A stretch of 64,000 nt of DNA from Mycolicibacterium peregrinum (GCF_001665625.1 NZ_LZSY01000171.1:38855-102854); one strand, 5' to 3'; positions 8,151 through 17,652 are shown, counted from the stretch's first letter. Made by a program: numbers and translations. Notes: a model not told the origin generated them from the sequence alone.

Positions 8151-9217
8151 TTCAGACCTCCCGACAAGAACCCTTCCAGGGCGACGTCCCCGGTGATCGG
8201 GGTGCCGTTGACGATCAACCCTCCGGTGAGGAGTTTGTCGATGGTGCCCGGGATGTCCAGGGCGCCATCGAACATCAGGTAGTCGCCGTGTACCGAGCTG
8301 CCGAACTTCTCCAGGAAGTTGTTCATCGCCGTGAGCATCCCGCCCAGCCGGTCGTTGAAGGCGCCCATGGTCTGCACGACGGTGCCGGCGTCGGACACCA
8401 TGGCGTTCAGATCGGTCGAGGAGAGCACACTGTTGGCGGTGGCGGCCAGCGCGGTGGTGGAGGAGAACAGCGTCTGCAACTTGGCCCGCTGGACATCGAG
8501 CATCGCCACCACCTTCGGCACGGCGTCGAGGTAGCCGGCAACGGTTTTCTGCTCGTGGCCGAACTGTCCGGTGATGTTGGCGGCCAGGCTCATTGCTTGG
8601 TCGAACTCGCCCTGATGTTCGGAGGTCTTGGCGGCCAGCAGCGACATCGAGTCGATCAGTCCGCGCACCTTGTCGGCCCGGCCGGCGAAGGCCTTGTCCA
8701 GTTCGGTGACGATGGTGGCGAGCTGATCGACGCCGCTGCGGGACAGCAGCGCCCCGAAGGTGGCCAGTGCGCTCTCGATCTGCGGCCCCAGCTCGGTGTG
8801 ACTGGGCGGGATCACGTCGCCGTCGCGTAGCGCCCGCTGCGGAGCCAGCTGTGCGCTGCTGAGCCGGACGAACGGATTGCCAAGGGCTGACGGCAGTTCC
8901 ACGCTGGCCACGGTCCCGGAGTCCAGACCGTCGGCGTCGGCCAGGCTCAGCTGCACCGAGGCGCCCGAGGCGGCCAGGCTCATCCCGCTGACCCGGCCCA
9001 CCACCTTCTGCCCGTTGCGGACGTCGGCCCCGATGGTGATGCCGTCGGCGGTGGGCAGCACCACGGTGACGGCCATCGTGTCACTCGGTGAGGTGCGGCC
9101 CAAGGGCAGGTCCTGAATTCCGATATCGCTCAACGCCCATACGCTCGCGGCGGCGACCACCAGCGCGCAACCGACGGCCGCACCCCGCAGGGTGGGTTTG
9201 GGCAGGGATCTAGGCAT
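8147..9217 (-). CDS. mceE: MCE family protein MceE, operon I (no lipobox)
   Basis: 356 aa in the fifth MCE position, where a lipoprotein (LprK-like) is usual. The MCE domain is about 48-125 (VTVVLPTADGITIGADVRNGQKVVGRV), then a helical stretch. The N-terminus is PTLRGAAVGCALVVAAASVWAL: the only Cys (17) lies before the hydrophobic stretch rather than after it, so no lipidation site is visible and the protein looks membrane-anchored instead. Its counterpart in operon II has a clear lipobox. The start ATG 9217 follows the mceD stop by 6 nt. Confidence 0.9.
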   Translation of the reverse strand: MPRSLPKPTLRGAAVGCALVVAAASVWALSDIGIQDLPLGRTSPSDTMAVTVVLPTADGITIGADVRNGQKVVGRVSGMSLAASGASVQLSLADADGLDSGTVASVELPSALGNPFVRLSSAQLAPQRALRDGDVIPPSHTELGPQIESALATFGALLSRSGVDQLATIVTELDKAFAGRADKVRGLIDSMSLLAAKTSEHQGEFDQAMSLAANITGQFGHEQKTVAGYLDAVPKVVAMLDVQRAKLQTLFSSTTALAATANSVLSSTDLNAMVSDAGTVVQTMGAFNDRLGGMLTAMNNFLEKFGSSVHGDYLMFDGALDIPGTIDKLLTGGLIVNGTPITGDVALEGFLSGGLN

Positions 9218-9223
9218 GACCGT

Positions 9224-10327
9224 TCACCTCGGGTACTTCGGGTTCGGCGCCGGGGCGTTGCCGGTGACAGCGGACACGATGCCCAGCGGGTCCGACCGGC
9301 TGATCGGGTAGGAGATCGGGTTGGTGATCCCGGCACCTACACACATCGGCAGCATGTTGCGGTCGCAGAAATTCTGGGCCGCGGCGAACTGTGACAGCAC
9401 CGTGGACACGTTCAGCCGGATCCGGCCGCGCCGGTCCTGGCCGATGGTGTTGGACAGGTTCTGCATCATCAGCGGCACCAGGTCCATGAACTCGGCCAGC
9501 TGCGGTTGCTTGGCTGTCAGCACATCGCCGACGGCGTTGAGGTTGGCCGCGATGGTGCCCAGATCGTCACCGTGCTGGGTGACGAAGGTGTCGACCTGAT
9601 CGAGCACCACCTTCAGATCGGCCATGGGCTGGGCGATGTCGACGTTGGCGTCGGCCCAACTGCCGCCGACCTGACCGAGTTCGTCGACCATCTGGTTCAG
9701 CGACACCTGGCGCTGGTTGAAGGCCGCCATCAGGGTGCTGAGGTTGTCGACCACCGCACCGATGTCCTCGGCCCGCGCACCCAGTACGCCGCTGGCCGCA
9801 CTGAGATTGCGCATCGCGGAGTTGAACAGCTTGCCCTGATCGCGCCACTGGTCGGCACCGCGGGTGAGCACCGCGCCGATGTCGCCCTGTTGTGGCCCGA
9901 TCGCCGAGGTCAGTGTGCTCAGGCTGCCCAGCATGGTGTCGAAGGTGATCGGGGAGTGGCTGTGGTCGGCCCCGATGACGTGTCCGTCGGCCAGCGTGGG
10001 GCCCGTTCCGCTGTAGGCGGGGCCGAGTTCGACGCTGCGATCACTGATCAGGGCCGGGCTCACCACGTAGGCATCGGGTTCGGCGGGCAGCGCGACGTCG
10101 TCGGGCAGCGTCATGGTGACCCGCACCGTGGTGCCCTGTGGCGTCACCGCGGTGACCCGTCCCACCGGCACCCCGAGCACGGTCACCTTGCTGCCCGGGT
10201 AGATGCCGTTGATGTAGCCGAAGTCGGCATGTACCGTGCGGGCCCGATCGGTGCGGCCGAACACATACCAGCCACCGGCGGCCAGACACAGGACGACGAT
10301 CAGCGCCGTCGAAATCCGTCGAGTCAT
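9224..10327 (-). CDS. mceD: MCE family protein MceD, operon I
   Basis: 367 aa. Short cytoplasmic RR, a transmembrane anchor (about 5-22), an MCE domain (about 33-110, with YPGSKVTVLGVPVGRVTAV), then a long helical segment. The C-terminus has two Cys (NFCDRNMLPMC) and a YPISRSDPLG element seen in MceD proteins. ATG 10327 overlaps the mceC stop as ATGA; the upstream in-frame ATG at 10357 lies inside mceC and is rejected. Subunit of the Mce lipid-transport tunnel. Confidence 0.9.
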   Translation of the reverse strand: MTRRISTALIVVLCLAAGGWYVFGRTDRARTVHADFGYINGIYPGSKVTVLGVPVGRVTAVTPQGTTVRVTMTLPDDVALPAEPDAYVVSPALISDRSVELGPAYSGTGPTLADGHVIGADHSHSPITFDTMLGSLSTLTSAIGPQQGDIGAVLTRGADQWRDQGKLFNSAMRNLSAASGVLGARAEDIGAVVDNLSTLMAAFNQRQVSLNQMVDELGQVGGSWADANVDIAQPMADLKVVLDQVDTFVTQHGDDLGTIAANLNAVGDVLTAKQPQLAEFMDLVPLMMQNLSNTIGQDRRGRIRLNVSTVLSQFAAAQNFCDRNMLPMCVGAGITNPISYPISRSDPLGIVSAVTGNAPAPNPKYPR

Positions 10328-11379
10328 CGGCACTCCCGCTGAACATTGAGGAAGCACAGCAGGTTGTCGGGCATCACCACGGACGGCGAGTTGACGTCGG
10401 CCCAGTTTCCGTTGCCGGTGGCATTGGTGACCGCACGGATCGCCGGGGGCATCTTCTGTAGGGTCTGGTCGATCTTGTCCACATTGGCTTTCAGGGTTCC
10501 GGTGACCGCGGTGAGGCCGGTGATCAAACTGCCGAAATCGGCCTGTTTGTCGGTGTAGATCTCGGCCAGGTGCCGCATGATCGCGGTCAGGTTGGTGACG
10601 ATGTCGGCCAGCGCCTGACGGCGGGCGGCCAGTGAGGACACGATGTACTGCGCATTGGCCGCGGTATCAGCCAGCGAATCGGTTTGATGCGACAGCATTT
10701 CGGCCATCGACCGGCTGATCCGCAGGATCTCGTCGATCTTGTCGCCGTTGTCGGCGAAGGCCGAGCTGGCGGCGCTGATCCCGGCCAGCGCCTGGCCGAG
10801 CTCGGTGCTGTTGCCGGGCATGGTCTCGACCAAGGTGTTCATCATCGCCGTCAGCGGCTGCTGGTCGACGTGCTCGGCAGTGTCGGCGGCCTTGCGCCCG
10901 ACTTCGTCGAGGCTGTACGGAACCGTGGTGCGCGACAACGGAATGACGTTGGAGTCCAAACCATTGACGGTCCCGGCGGGCATGACGTCGAGGAACCGCT
11001 TACCAAGCACGGTTCGCAGCCGCACTGTGACCGTGGTGCGGTTGCCGAGGGCCTGAGCCTTGTCCAGCCGGAAGCCGACCCGTACCCGGTCGACGGCCAG
11101 CGCCACGTCCTCCACCCGCCCGGCCGGCACCCCGGCGACGTACACCGGATCGCCTCCGGTCAGCCCGCTGGCATTGGCCAGCTCCGCGACATAGGAGTTG
11201 GTCCGCACGTGGTAGACCGCGCGGGGAATCCCGATGGAGACGACCATGATGGCCACCAGGGTGATGGTGCCGATCATGCCCAGCGCCAACGGGATTGATG
11301 GATTGTGTTTGCGCTGATCCTTCACGAAGAGGAAGATCACCGCGCCGACGAAGAGGTCGATCAGTTTGACGAGGAACAT
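10324..11379 (-). CDS. mceC: MCE family protein MceC, operon I
   Basis: 351 aa. The anchor helix is at about 31-50 (LALGMIGTITLVAIMVVSIG), later than in its siblings because of a cytoplasmic leader with FVKDQRKHNPS. The MCE domain is about 60-140 (LTGGDPVYVAGVPAGRVEDV). A helical region and a short C-terminus with two Cys (LLCFLNVQREC) follow. The ATG abuts the mceB TAG with no spacer, which implies coupled translation. Confidence 0.9.
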   Translation of the reverse strand: MFLVKLIDLFVGAVIFLFVKDQRKHNPSIPLALGMIGTITLVAIMVVSIGIPRAVYHVRTNSYVAELANASGLTGGDPVYVAGVPAGRVEDVALAVDRVRVGFRLDKAQALGNRTTVTVRLRTVLGKRFLDVMPAGTVNGLDSNVIPLSRTTVPYSLDEVGRKAADTAEHVDQQPLTAMMNTLVETMPGNSTELGQALAGISAASSAFADNGDKIDEILRISRSMAEMLSHQTDSLADTAANAQYIVSSLAARRQALADIVTNLTAIMRHLAEIYTDKQADFGSLITGLTAVTGTLKANVDKIDQTLQKMPPAIRAVTNATGNGNWADVNSPSVVMPDNLLCFLNVQRECR

Positions 11380-12432
11380 CTACTGACACACCTCTGAATG
11401 CGTGTAGCCGAAGATGTTCGCTTCGTGGCTGCGGATCTTGAGGGTGAAGTTGCACAGGTACAGGCTGACGAACCCGCCGTAGCTGGAGGTCCGGTTGATG
11501 GCATCGCCGAACTCCGGCAGCCGGGTCAGCAGCTTGGTGAATTCCTCGGTGTTGGGCTGCCAGGTCTGCAGCATGGAATTGAGATTGGTGATGGTGTCTC
11601 CGTAGGCGGCGCTGGAGTTGTTGACCGTGTTGGCCAGGGTGGCCAGCACGGCGTTGCCCTGGTCGATGAGCATCTCGAACTGCCGGTCACCGGAGGTCAC
11701 CGCCGCGCTGAGCCGGTTGAGTCCGGTGAGCATCTGCTCCAGCTGCGGTTGTCGGGTGTTCATCGTGCGCATCAACGTCGACATGTTGTCGATGAGCTGG
11801 GTGAATATCCCCGCGTTGTTGGTCAAACTCGATGTCATGGCGGCGATCTGGGTGAGCAGTGTCGTCAGGGTCTGGGCCTGGCCACTGAACGTCTCGACGA
11901 ATCCCCGGGTCAACGTGTTGACCTGTTCGGGGGCCAGCGCGTCGAACAGCGGCTTGAATCCGTTGAGCAGTGCGGTCAGATCGACCGCCGGCGAGGTCTG
12001 GGCCAGGGGGATCACGCCCCCGGCGGCCAGTCGGGCCGGCGGTTCGTCGGTGGAGACGTCCATAATGGCTCCGCCCGGATCGGACAGTGCCACATAACGG
12101 GCACCGAGCATGTCGCCATAACGCACCGCGGCGGTGACGTTGCTGGTCAGGGTGAAGTCAGAGTTGACCTCGATGTCGACGTCGGCCCGGCTGGTGCCGT
12201 CGGTGTTGGGGGCGAACCGGATCGAGTCCACCCGTCCGATCCGAATGCCGTTCATGGTCACCGGGTTTCCGACGTTGAGTCCCTCGACGCTGCTGAACTG
12301 TGCCTGGTAGGTGACGGTGCTACCGCGCACCGGCACCGACAGGGTGTTGATCACCAGCACCGCGCTGAGCACCCCGGCCGTGCTGAAGCCGCCGAGCTTG
12401 ACCCACGACTGCCACCGTCCGTTCCGGTTCAT
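11380..12432 (-). CDS. mceB: MCE family protein MceB, operon I
   Basis: 350 aa. Basic N-terminus, one membrane helix (about 13-31), MCE domain (about 38-120, with NVGNPVTMNGIRIGRVDSI), helical body, and a C-terminal SLYLCNFTLKI block that is conserved in MceB proteins. ATG 12432 overlaps the mceA stop (ATGA). One of six subunits of the transporter's extracytoplasmic channel. Confidence 0.92.
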   Translation of the reverse strand: MNRNGRWQSWVKLGGFSTAGVLSAVLVINTLSVPVRGSTVTYQAQFSSVEGLNVGNPVTMNGIRIGRVDSIRFAPNTDGTSRADVDIEVNSDFTLTSNVTAAVRYGDMLGARYVALSDPGGAIMDVSTDEPPARLAAGGVIPLAQTSPAVDLTALLNGFKPLFDALAPEQVNTLTRGFVETFSGQAQTLTTLLTQIAAMTSSLTNNAGIFTQLIDNMSTLMRTMNTRQPQLEQMLTGLNRLSAAVTSGDRQFEMLIDQGNAVLATLANTVNNSSAAYGDTITNLNSMLQTWQPNTEEFTKLLTRLPEFGDAINRTSSYGGFVSLYLCNFTLKIRSHEANIFGYTHSEVCQ

Positions 12433-13850
12433 GAGACCTGCACTTCCGTGCCGCGTACCAGCGGGCCCAGCATCAGTACCGTGGCGATGTTCGGTTGCGT
12501 CGAGGGGCCGCCGGCCGGGGGCACGAGTTCGTCCTGCAGCACTGCCAGGGCGTGGGCCTGGCCGTCGGCGTCGACGACCGCGGACGCCGGTGCCGCGGCG
12601 ACTGCCTCGGCGGGAAGCGGTTCCGTCGGTATCGGCGCGGACTGCGGCAACCCGGGTCCCGGCGGCAGATACGAGTGCGTCGGCAGGTGCGGAGCCGGGG
12701 CCGTGAACGGCGTGACCGGAAGGTCGGCGGCCGGGCGGGCCAGCACGTCGGCGGGCTGATCCGGAACCTGGCCCGACGGAGCCGATTCGGCGCAGCGGGC
12801 ACCTTGGGTGGCCCCGTAGACCGGACAGTCCTGCATCGAGTACGGCATCGGTCCGGCGAAGGTCGCCACGGCGGTGATGTTGAACTTGCCCGTCGCGAAC
12901 ACCTTGGCGCCGGCCTCACCGAACGACTGCGCGCCGGCCAGGGTGTCGACCAACCCCAGCGGCTGGGCGGCCGTGGTCGCCATGATCTTGCCTGCCGCAT
13001 CCACCACGGTGATCAACTGCTCGCGGTGATCGGCCATGAACGAGGTGAGCACCGAGGAGAACCGGGCGAAACCGTCGATGGTCGAAGCGAACTCCTTCTG
13101 GTCGTCGACCATCCGGTTGGACACCGACGTCGCCGCCGACAGCGTCGAGATGATGTCGGGGGTGGCGGTGTTCAGCGAGGCCATGACGTCCCGGAATTGC
13201 GGTGTGGTGTCGAGGAATCGCACCAGTGACGGCGTCAGCACCTGCGCGCTGGCGCTCAGATTGTCGATCGTGGAACCCAGTTCGGTACCGCGGTTGCGCA
13301 GCGACTGGCTGATCGCGGTCAGGGCCGTCTGCATGCGCTCGGGCTTGATCTGTGAGAACAGGTCGACGATCTTGGTGAACACGTCGTAGAGGGCCATCGC
13401 ATCGGGGCTGTCGTCGATCGACACGGTGTCGCCGGCCTTCAGGCCCGTCGCGGACCGGTTGCCTTTCGGGTCGACGAGTTGCAGGTAGATGTCGCCGAAG
13501 AAGGTGCGGGGCACGATCCGCGCGACGGCCGAGGACGGGATGATGCCGAGGCTGTCGGGCTCGATCGCCAGTCTGACCCGGGACGTGTGGGTGCCCGACT
13601 CGATCTCGGCGATGCGCCCGACGTTCACGCCGTGGTAGCGCACCGGGGATCCGCCGGTGATGAGTCCGGCCGACACCGGAACGCCCACGAACACATCGGC
13701 GCTGCGTTCAAGATGCCCCGATGCCCGGGCCACCAGCACCGACGCCACTACTACCGCCACGGTGGCGGCGGCGAGGCCGCGCAGGGCCTGTCGGGCTCGG
13801 CTGGGTTCCGAATACCTGCGTCGCCTGCCGAATCGTTTGAGGCGCTTCAC
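12429..13850 (-). CDS. mceA: MCE family protein MceA, operon I
   Basis: 473 aa. Highly basic N-terminus (KRLKRFGRRRRYSEPSR), a transmembrane helix (about 25-44), MCE domain (about 50-130, with TGGSPVRYHGVNVGRIAEIE), a helical region, and a Pro/Ala-rich C-terminal tail of about 110 residues (from CAESAPSGQVPDQPAD). GTG 13850 is chosen because it overlaps the yrbEB stop as GTGA; the longer reading from 13886 would overlap yrbEB by 40 nt. First of the six MCE subunits. Confidence 0.9.
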   Translation of the reverse strand: MKRLKRFGRRRRYSEPSRARQALRGLAAATVAVVVASVLVARASGHLERSADVFVGVPVSAGLITGGSPVRYHGVNVGRIAEIESGTHTSRVRLAIEPDSLGIIPSSAVARIVPRTFFGDIYLQLVDPKGNRSATGLKAGDTVSIDDSPDAMALYDVFTKIVDLFSQIKPERMQTALTAISQSLRNRGTELGSTIDNLSASAQVLTPSLVRFLDTTPQFRDVMASLNTATPDIISTLSAATSVSNRMVDDQKEFASTIDGFARFSSVLTSFMADHREQLITVVDAAGKIMATTAAQPLGLVDTLAGAQSFGEAGAKVFATGKFNITAVATFAGPMPYSMQDCPVYGATQGARCAESAPSGQVPDQPADVLARPAADLPVTPFTAPAPHLPTHSYLPPGPGLPQSAPIPTEPLPAEAVAAAPASAVVDADGQAHALAVLQDELVPPAGGPSTQPNIATVLMLGPLVRGTEVQVS

Positions 13851-14704
13851 ATTCCCATCCCGGGGATCTCGGGGACCAGGCCCCACAGCGCGAAGGTGAG
13901 CAGCACGTCGAGGATGCCGACCGCCAGGATCGCGGTGCGCAGGGCCCGGCCGGCGGCCTGCCCCACCCCGGCGGGTCCGCCCGAGGCGAAGTAGCCGTAG
14001 GTGCAGTGCACCAGGGCGACGACGATCGCGAAGACGACGGCCTTGATCCCGGAATAGAGCAGGTCCCGGGGTCCGAGGGCCAGGTGGAAGAAGTAGTCAT
14101 AGGTACCGGGGGAGGCGCCGTTGAAGATCACCACCACGGTCCGGGTGGACAGGTAGCTGGCCAGCAGGCCGATCATGTAGATCGGGATGACGCAGACCAC
14201 CGAGGCCAGCACGCGGGTGCCGACCAGGTAGGGGATCGACCGTAGTGCCATGGCATCGAGCGCGTCGATCTCGTCAGAGATCCGCATGGCCCCGATCTGC
14301 GCGGTGAAGCCCGTCCCGACCTTGGCGGCCAACGCGATTGCCACCACGACCGGCGCCAGCTCGCGGGTGTTGGCGATCGCGGCCAGCATGCCCGACAGGG
14401 TGTTCATCCCGACCAGGTCCAGGCCGCGCTGGGTCTCGACGCCCAGCATCATCGCCGCGGCCAGCGACATCGCGAACACGATGCCGATGGTGCCGCCGCC
14501 GGAGAGCAGGGAGCTGGTGCCGAAGGTGACCTCGCCGATCTGGCCGAGGGTGTGCTTGCGGTAGCGCACCAGTGCATACGGCAGTGAACCGAGGACCTTG
14601 GCGTAGAACGTGACGTGCTGACCGGCGACCGCCAGCGCGTCGTACCCGGCGACTGCGGGTCGCGAGATCCGGTGCAGGGCAGCGCTGCTGGAAAGGGCGG
14701 TCAT
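13847..14704 (-). CDS. yrbEB: MlaE/YrbE-type ABC permease, second subunit, operon I
   Basis: 285 aa with five to six hydrophobic spans. The family's cytoplasmic EE-loop region is present (FTAQIGAMRISDEIDALDAM, about 148-167), after ANTRELAPVV. It is a permease half that pairs with YrbEA and with an MceG-type ATPase encoded elsewhere; no such ATPase is in this window. The frame is open far upstream, but the start is ATG 14704, which overlaps the yrbEA stop (ATGA); anything longer would lie inside yrbEA. Confidence 0.93.
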   Translation of the reverse strand: MTALSSSAALHRISRPAVAGYDALAVAGQHVTFYAKVLGSLPYALVRYRKHTLGQIGEVTFGTSSLLSGGGTIGIVFAMSLAAAMMLGVETQRGLDLVGMNTLSGMLAAIANTRELAPVVVAIALAAKVGTGFTAQIGAMRISDEIDALDAMALRSIPYLVGTRVLASVVCVIPIYMIGLLASYLSTRTVVVIFNGASPGTYDYFFHLALGPRDLLYSGIKAVVFAIVVALVHCTYGYFASGGPAGVGQAAGRALRTAILAVGILDVLLTFALWGLVPEIPGMGM

Positions 14705-15513
14705 CGGTAACTGCCCACGGCCGGAACCACCACGGTGTACAGCGCGGACATGGTCGTGTTCAGGATGAAGACCAGGGCGAAGGCCAGCACCACGGCTTCG
14801 TTCACCGCGTTGGCCACGCCGCCGGCGCCGCCCTTGGTGTGCAGGCCCTTGAAGGTGGCCACCAGGGTTGCGGTGAGGCCGAAAACAGCCGACTTGATCA
14901 GTGCCATAACGAAATCCGATACCTGGCCGTACTGACTGAATGTGGCCAGGAACGTTCCGGCGGGCAGGTGCTGCACGCTGATGTGGTACAGGTAGCACGC
15001 CATCACGCCGCCGAAGGTGACGATCGAGCACAGGGCCAGGGCCACGATGACGGCGGCGACCAGGCGCGGTGCGACGAGGCGCTCGATCACGTCGAGACCC
15101 ATGACCTCCATCGCGTCGATCTCCTCGCGGATGGTGCGCGATCCCAGGTCCGTGCAGATCGCCGAACCGGCCACGCCGGCCATCATCAGCGCGCACACCA
15201 GGGCCGCGGCCTGGCCGACGATGATGAACGCCACCACGGCGCCCGAGTATCCGCCGGCGCCGATGCGCCCGGCCAGCTCGCCGACCGACACGGCGATGAA
15301 CACCCCGATCGGCATCATCAACAGCAGCGCCGGGCCGGTGCACACCCGGCCGATGAACAGGGTCTGGTTGACGACTTCGTCGAGCACCAGGCGTCGGCGC
15401 ACCACCGCGGTGACGACGCTGACCAGCGCCTGCACCGAGAAGCCGAGCACGTAGCCGCCCTGGACCAGGACGTCCCGAACGGGGCCCTTGGACGCCGGTA
15501 GCTCGTAGGTCAT
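14701..15513 (-). CDS. yrbEA: MlaE/YrbE-type ABC permease, first subunit, operon I
   Basis: 270 aa, integral inner-membrane permease of the Mce lipid importer. It shows the family loop GSAICTDLGSRTIREEIDAM (about 130-149) and a C-terminal TKGGAGGVANAVNEAVV motif. ATG 15513 has a good ribosome site (AAGGAA, 6 nt upstream) and gives the normal family start; the upstream in-frame ATG at 15564 lacks one. It is the first gene of the mce I operon. Confidence 0.93.
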   Translation of the reverse strand: MTYELPASKGPVRDVLVQGGYVLGFSVQALVSVVTAVVRRRLVLDEVVNQTLFIGRVCTGPALLLMMPIGVFIAVSVGELAGRIGAGGYSGAVVAFIIVGQAAALVCALMMAGVAGSAICTDLGSRTIREEIDAMEVMGLDVIERLVAPRLVAAVIVALALCSIVTFGGVMACYLYHISVQHLPAGTFLATFSQYGQVSDFVMALIKSAVFGLTATLVATFKGLHTKGGAGGVANAVNEAVVLAFALVFILNTTMSALYTVVVPAVGSYR

Positions 15514-15830
15514 CGAGTTCCTTCCCCGCTTGTCGTGGCATGCGCGGGGCCGACCGGTGACCACCGGCTGTGCTGGAGCACGTTTCGACCCCCCGGTCGT
15601 CTGTGGAGCATGTCACATTTCGGGACGCGTTCGCAAGAATTAAGTGAATGGTCATTCTCGAGTCGCGAGGGCCTGTCTTGTGAGGTCTCGAACGGTGAGA
15701 GGCCCGAGTTTGTGATCAAGAGATCGCCTTACTGTCGCGTGAATTCAACTCGGCGTGTCGGACGGGGCCCGCAGCAGAATCACGATTAACTTAGCGCCCA
15801 CAGGGGTTGCCGAACTGAGGCGGTGTCGGT
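15514..15830. promoter_or_regulatory. divergent promoter region between mce I and the FAD oxidoreductase gene
   Basis: These 317 bp contain no credible gene. The G+C content drops around 15600-15800, as expected for promoters. The only clear element is the palindrome-centred motif at 15641-15657, listed separately. It lies about 130 bp from the mce I start codon. Confidence 0.6.
15641..15657 (+). promoter_or_regulatory. candidate mce operator, copy I
   Basis: TAAGTGAATGGTCATTC contains a perfect GAATG-GT-CATTC palindrome. The same 17-mer with two differences recurs at 36771-36787 upstream of mce operon II. Both copies end 127-130 nt from the first start codon. The shape suits a TetR-family dimer, but no regulator gene lies next to it. 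Confidence 0.5.
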
Positions 15831-17615
15831 ATGTCGGGTGGGGTTGGGGAACGTCACATATCGCGGAGGTCATTTCTGGCCGGAACGGCCACGGCCGGCG
15901 TGGCCGCGGCGGCGCTGAGCAGGCCGACAACCGCGCACGCCGCACCGGGTTCCACGGTCGCGATCTTCGGTGCCGGGGTGGCAGGCCTGACCGCCGCGCA
16001 TGAATTGGCGGAGCGCGGGTACCGGGTCACGGTGTTCGAGCGAAAAGCGTTGGGTGGCAAGGCTCGGTCGATTCCGGCGCCGTCCCCGTCGGGCAGCCCG
16101 CTGCCGGCTGAGCACGGCTTCCGGTTCTTCCCCGGCTTCTACCGCAATGTCACCGACACGATGCGGCGCATTCCTTTTGCCGGCAACACTTTCGGTGTCT
16201 GGCAGAACCTGACCCGGGCCACGTCGTATCTGCACTCGGGGTTGGGCCGGGCGGATCTGACGATCCCACTGCCGTTTCCGATCCCGACCCTGCCCAATCC
16301 CATCACCCCCAAGGCCTTCACCGAGTCGGTGGCCGCGGTGTTCCAGACGTTGTTCCGGTTGCCGCCGTTGGAGGCGGTGTACGCCGCGCAGAAACTCGCG
16401 GTCTACGTCACCAGCTGCGACGAGCGCAAGCTCGGCCAGTGGGACAACATGACCTGGGAGAAATTCATCGGGGCGGACCACAAGAGCAAGGAGTACAACC
16501 GCTACCTGGCCGACGGCATCATCCGGAACCTGGCCGCGTCCAAGTCCAAGGACGCCAGCGCCCATTCGATCGGGCTGGTCGGCGAGGCCTCGGTGTGGTC
16601 GATCCTGCTGCTGGGCAACGACATCGACAACAAGGGATTCGACCGGGTGCTCAACGGCCCCACCAGCACCCAGTGGATCGATCCCTGGGTGGCCCATCTG
16701 CAGTCGCTCGGGGTGACGTTCCGGCTCGGGCAGGCACTGGCGCGGCTGACTCCCAACGGCAGGCACATCGCATCGGCCACGGTGGTGGACGGCAACGGGG
16801 TGGCCCAACCGGTGGTCGCCGACTGGTACATCTCCGCCGTGCCGTGCGAAAAACTCGCGGCGGTGCTGACTCCCGACGTGATCGCCGCCGATCCCAAGCT
16901 GGCGTCGGTGGCGGCGTTGCGCACCGAGTGGATGAACGGTCTGATGTTCTTCCTGCGCGAGCGCGTCGACGTCACCAAGGGGCATGTCAACTACGTCGAC
17001 TCCGGGTGGGGGCTCACCTCGATCAGCGAGGCCCAGTTCTGGAAGCGGCCACTGACGACCTACGGGGACGGCACAGTCAAAGACTGTCTGTCGGCGATCA
17101 TCTCGGACTGGAGCACGCAGGGAAACTTCAACGGGCTCAGCGCCAGGCAGTGCACGCCGCCGCAGATCGCCGCCGAGGCCTGGGCGCAGATCAAGGCCCA
17201 TCTCAACGACACCAGCATCGTGGTGACGGATCAGATGGTGCATTCATGGTTTCTCGACCCGTCGATCATCGACTCGGGCACGCCCAATGTGCGCAACGAC
17301 GAACCGCTGTTCATCCAGGACCCCGGGTCGTGGGCGCGCCGGCCGGAGGCCGTCACCGGGATCGACAACCTGTTCCTGGCCGGTGAGTGGATCAAGACCG
17401 ACCAGAACGTCACCACGATGGAGGGTGCCAACGAAGGCGGCCGCTACGCCGCCAACGGCGTGCTGCTCGCCTCGGGTTACGCGGGTCCGAAGGCCAACGT
17501 TCTCGGGCTGTTCCAGGCACCGTGGTGGGCGCCGTTCAAGGCCGCCGACAAGGCGCGATATCGGGCCAGGCTGCCCCACGCGTTCGACATCGCCGACACC
17601 CGCTGGCCGACCTGA
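15831..17615 (+). CDS. Tat-exported FAD-dependent oxidoreductase (amine oxidase / HpnE-like fold)
   Basis: 594 aa. The N-terminus has a twin-arginine signal (SRRSFLAG, then a hydrophobic Ala/Gly run and an AHA cleavage site near residue 43). A Rossmann FAD-binding motif follows (VAIFGAGVAGLTAAHELAERG, about 44-64; first Glu at the end of strand 2 in VFERK), then the GGKARS loop. The C-terminal FAD motif is NLFLAGEWIKTDQNVTTMEGANEGG (about 515-540). This layout is shared by phytoene-desaturase/hydroxysqualene-dehydroxylase-like flavoproteins. Export across the membrane and divergence from mce I suggest action on an envelope or imported lipid, but this is inference. A weak GAGG precedes the ATG. 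Confidence 0.82.
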   Translation: MSGGVGERHISRRSFLAGTATAGVAAAALSRPTTAHAAPGSTVAIFGAGVAGLTAAHELAERGYRVTVFERKALGGKARSIPAPSPSGSPLPAEHGFRFFPGFYRNVTDTMRRIPFAGNTFGVWQNLTRATSYLHSGLGRADLTIPLPFPIPTLPNPITPKAFTESVAAVFQTLFRLPPLEAVYAAQKLAVYVTSCDERKLGQWDNMTWEKFIGADHKSKEYNRYLADGIIRNLAASKSKDASAHSIGLVGEASVWSILLLGNDIDNKGFDRVLNGPTSTQWIDPWVAHLQSLGVTFRLGQALARLTPNGRHIASATVVDGNGVAQPVVADWYISAVPCEKLAAVLTPDVIAADPKLASVAALRTEWMNGLMFFLRERVDVTKGHVNYVDSGWGLTSISEAQFWKRPLTTYGDGTVKDCLSAIISDWSTQGNFNGLSARQCTPPQIAAEAWAQIKAHLNDTSIVVTDQMVHSWFLDPSIIDSGTPNVRNDEPLFIQDPGSWARRPEAVTGIDNLFLAGEWIKTDQNVTTMEGANEGGRYAANGVLLASGYAGPKANVLGLFQAPWWAPFKAADKARYRARLPHAFDIADTRWPT

Positions 17616-17624
17616 CCCCCTTAC

Positions 17625-17652
17625 TGAAAACAATTCTCAATAAACCTACGAT
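17625..17652 (+). promoter_or_regulatory. Zur-like box and -10 element of the COG0523 GTPase gene
   Basis: TGAAAACAATTCTCA (17625-17639) has the arms TGAAAA and TTCTCA around a 3-bp centre, close to the mycobacterial Zur operator. TACGAT (17647-17652) then fits a -10 box 6 nt from the GTG, so the box would occupy the -20 to -34 region of a leaderless promoter. Confidence 0.6.

Noticed and set aside
11398..12759. 453-codon plus-strand frame opposite mceB and mceA
   Set aside because: Antisense shadow of clearly recognised MCE genes.
13847..15655. 602-codon reading of yrbEB extending through yrbEA
   Set aside because: The real start is the ATGA overlap at 14704; the upstream part is out-of-frame reading of yrbEA.
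15870..17243. 457-codon minus-strand frame opposite the FAD oxidoreductase
   Set aside because: Antisense shadow; the plus strand has a signal peptide and both FAD motifs.
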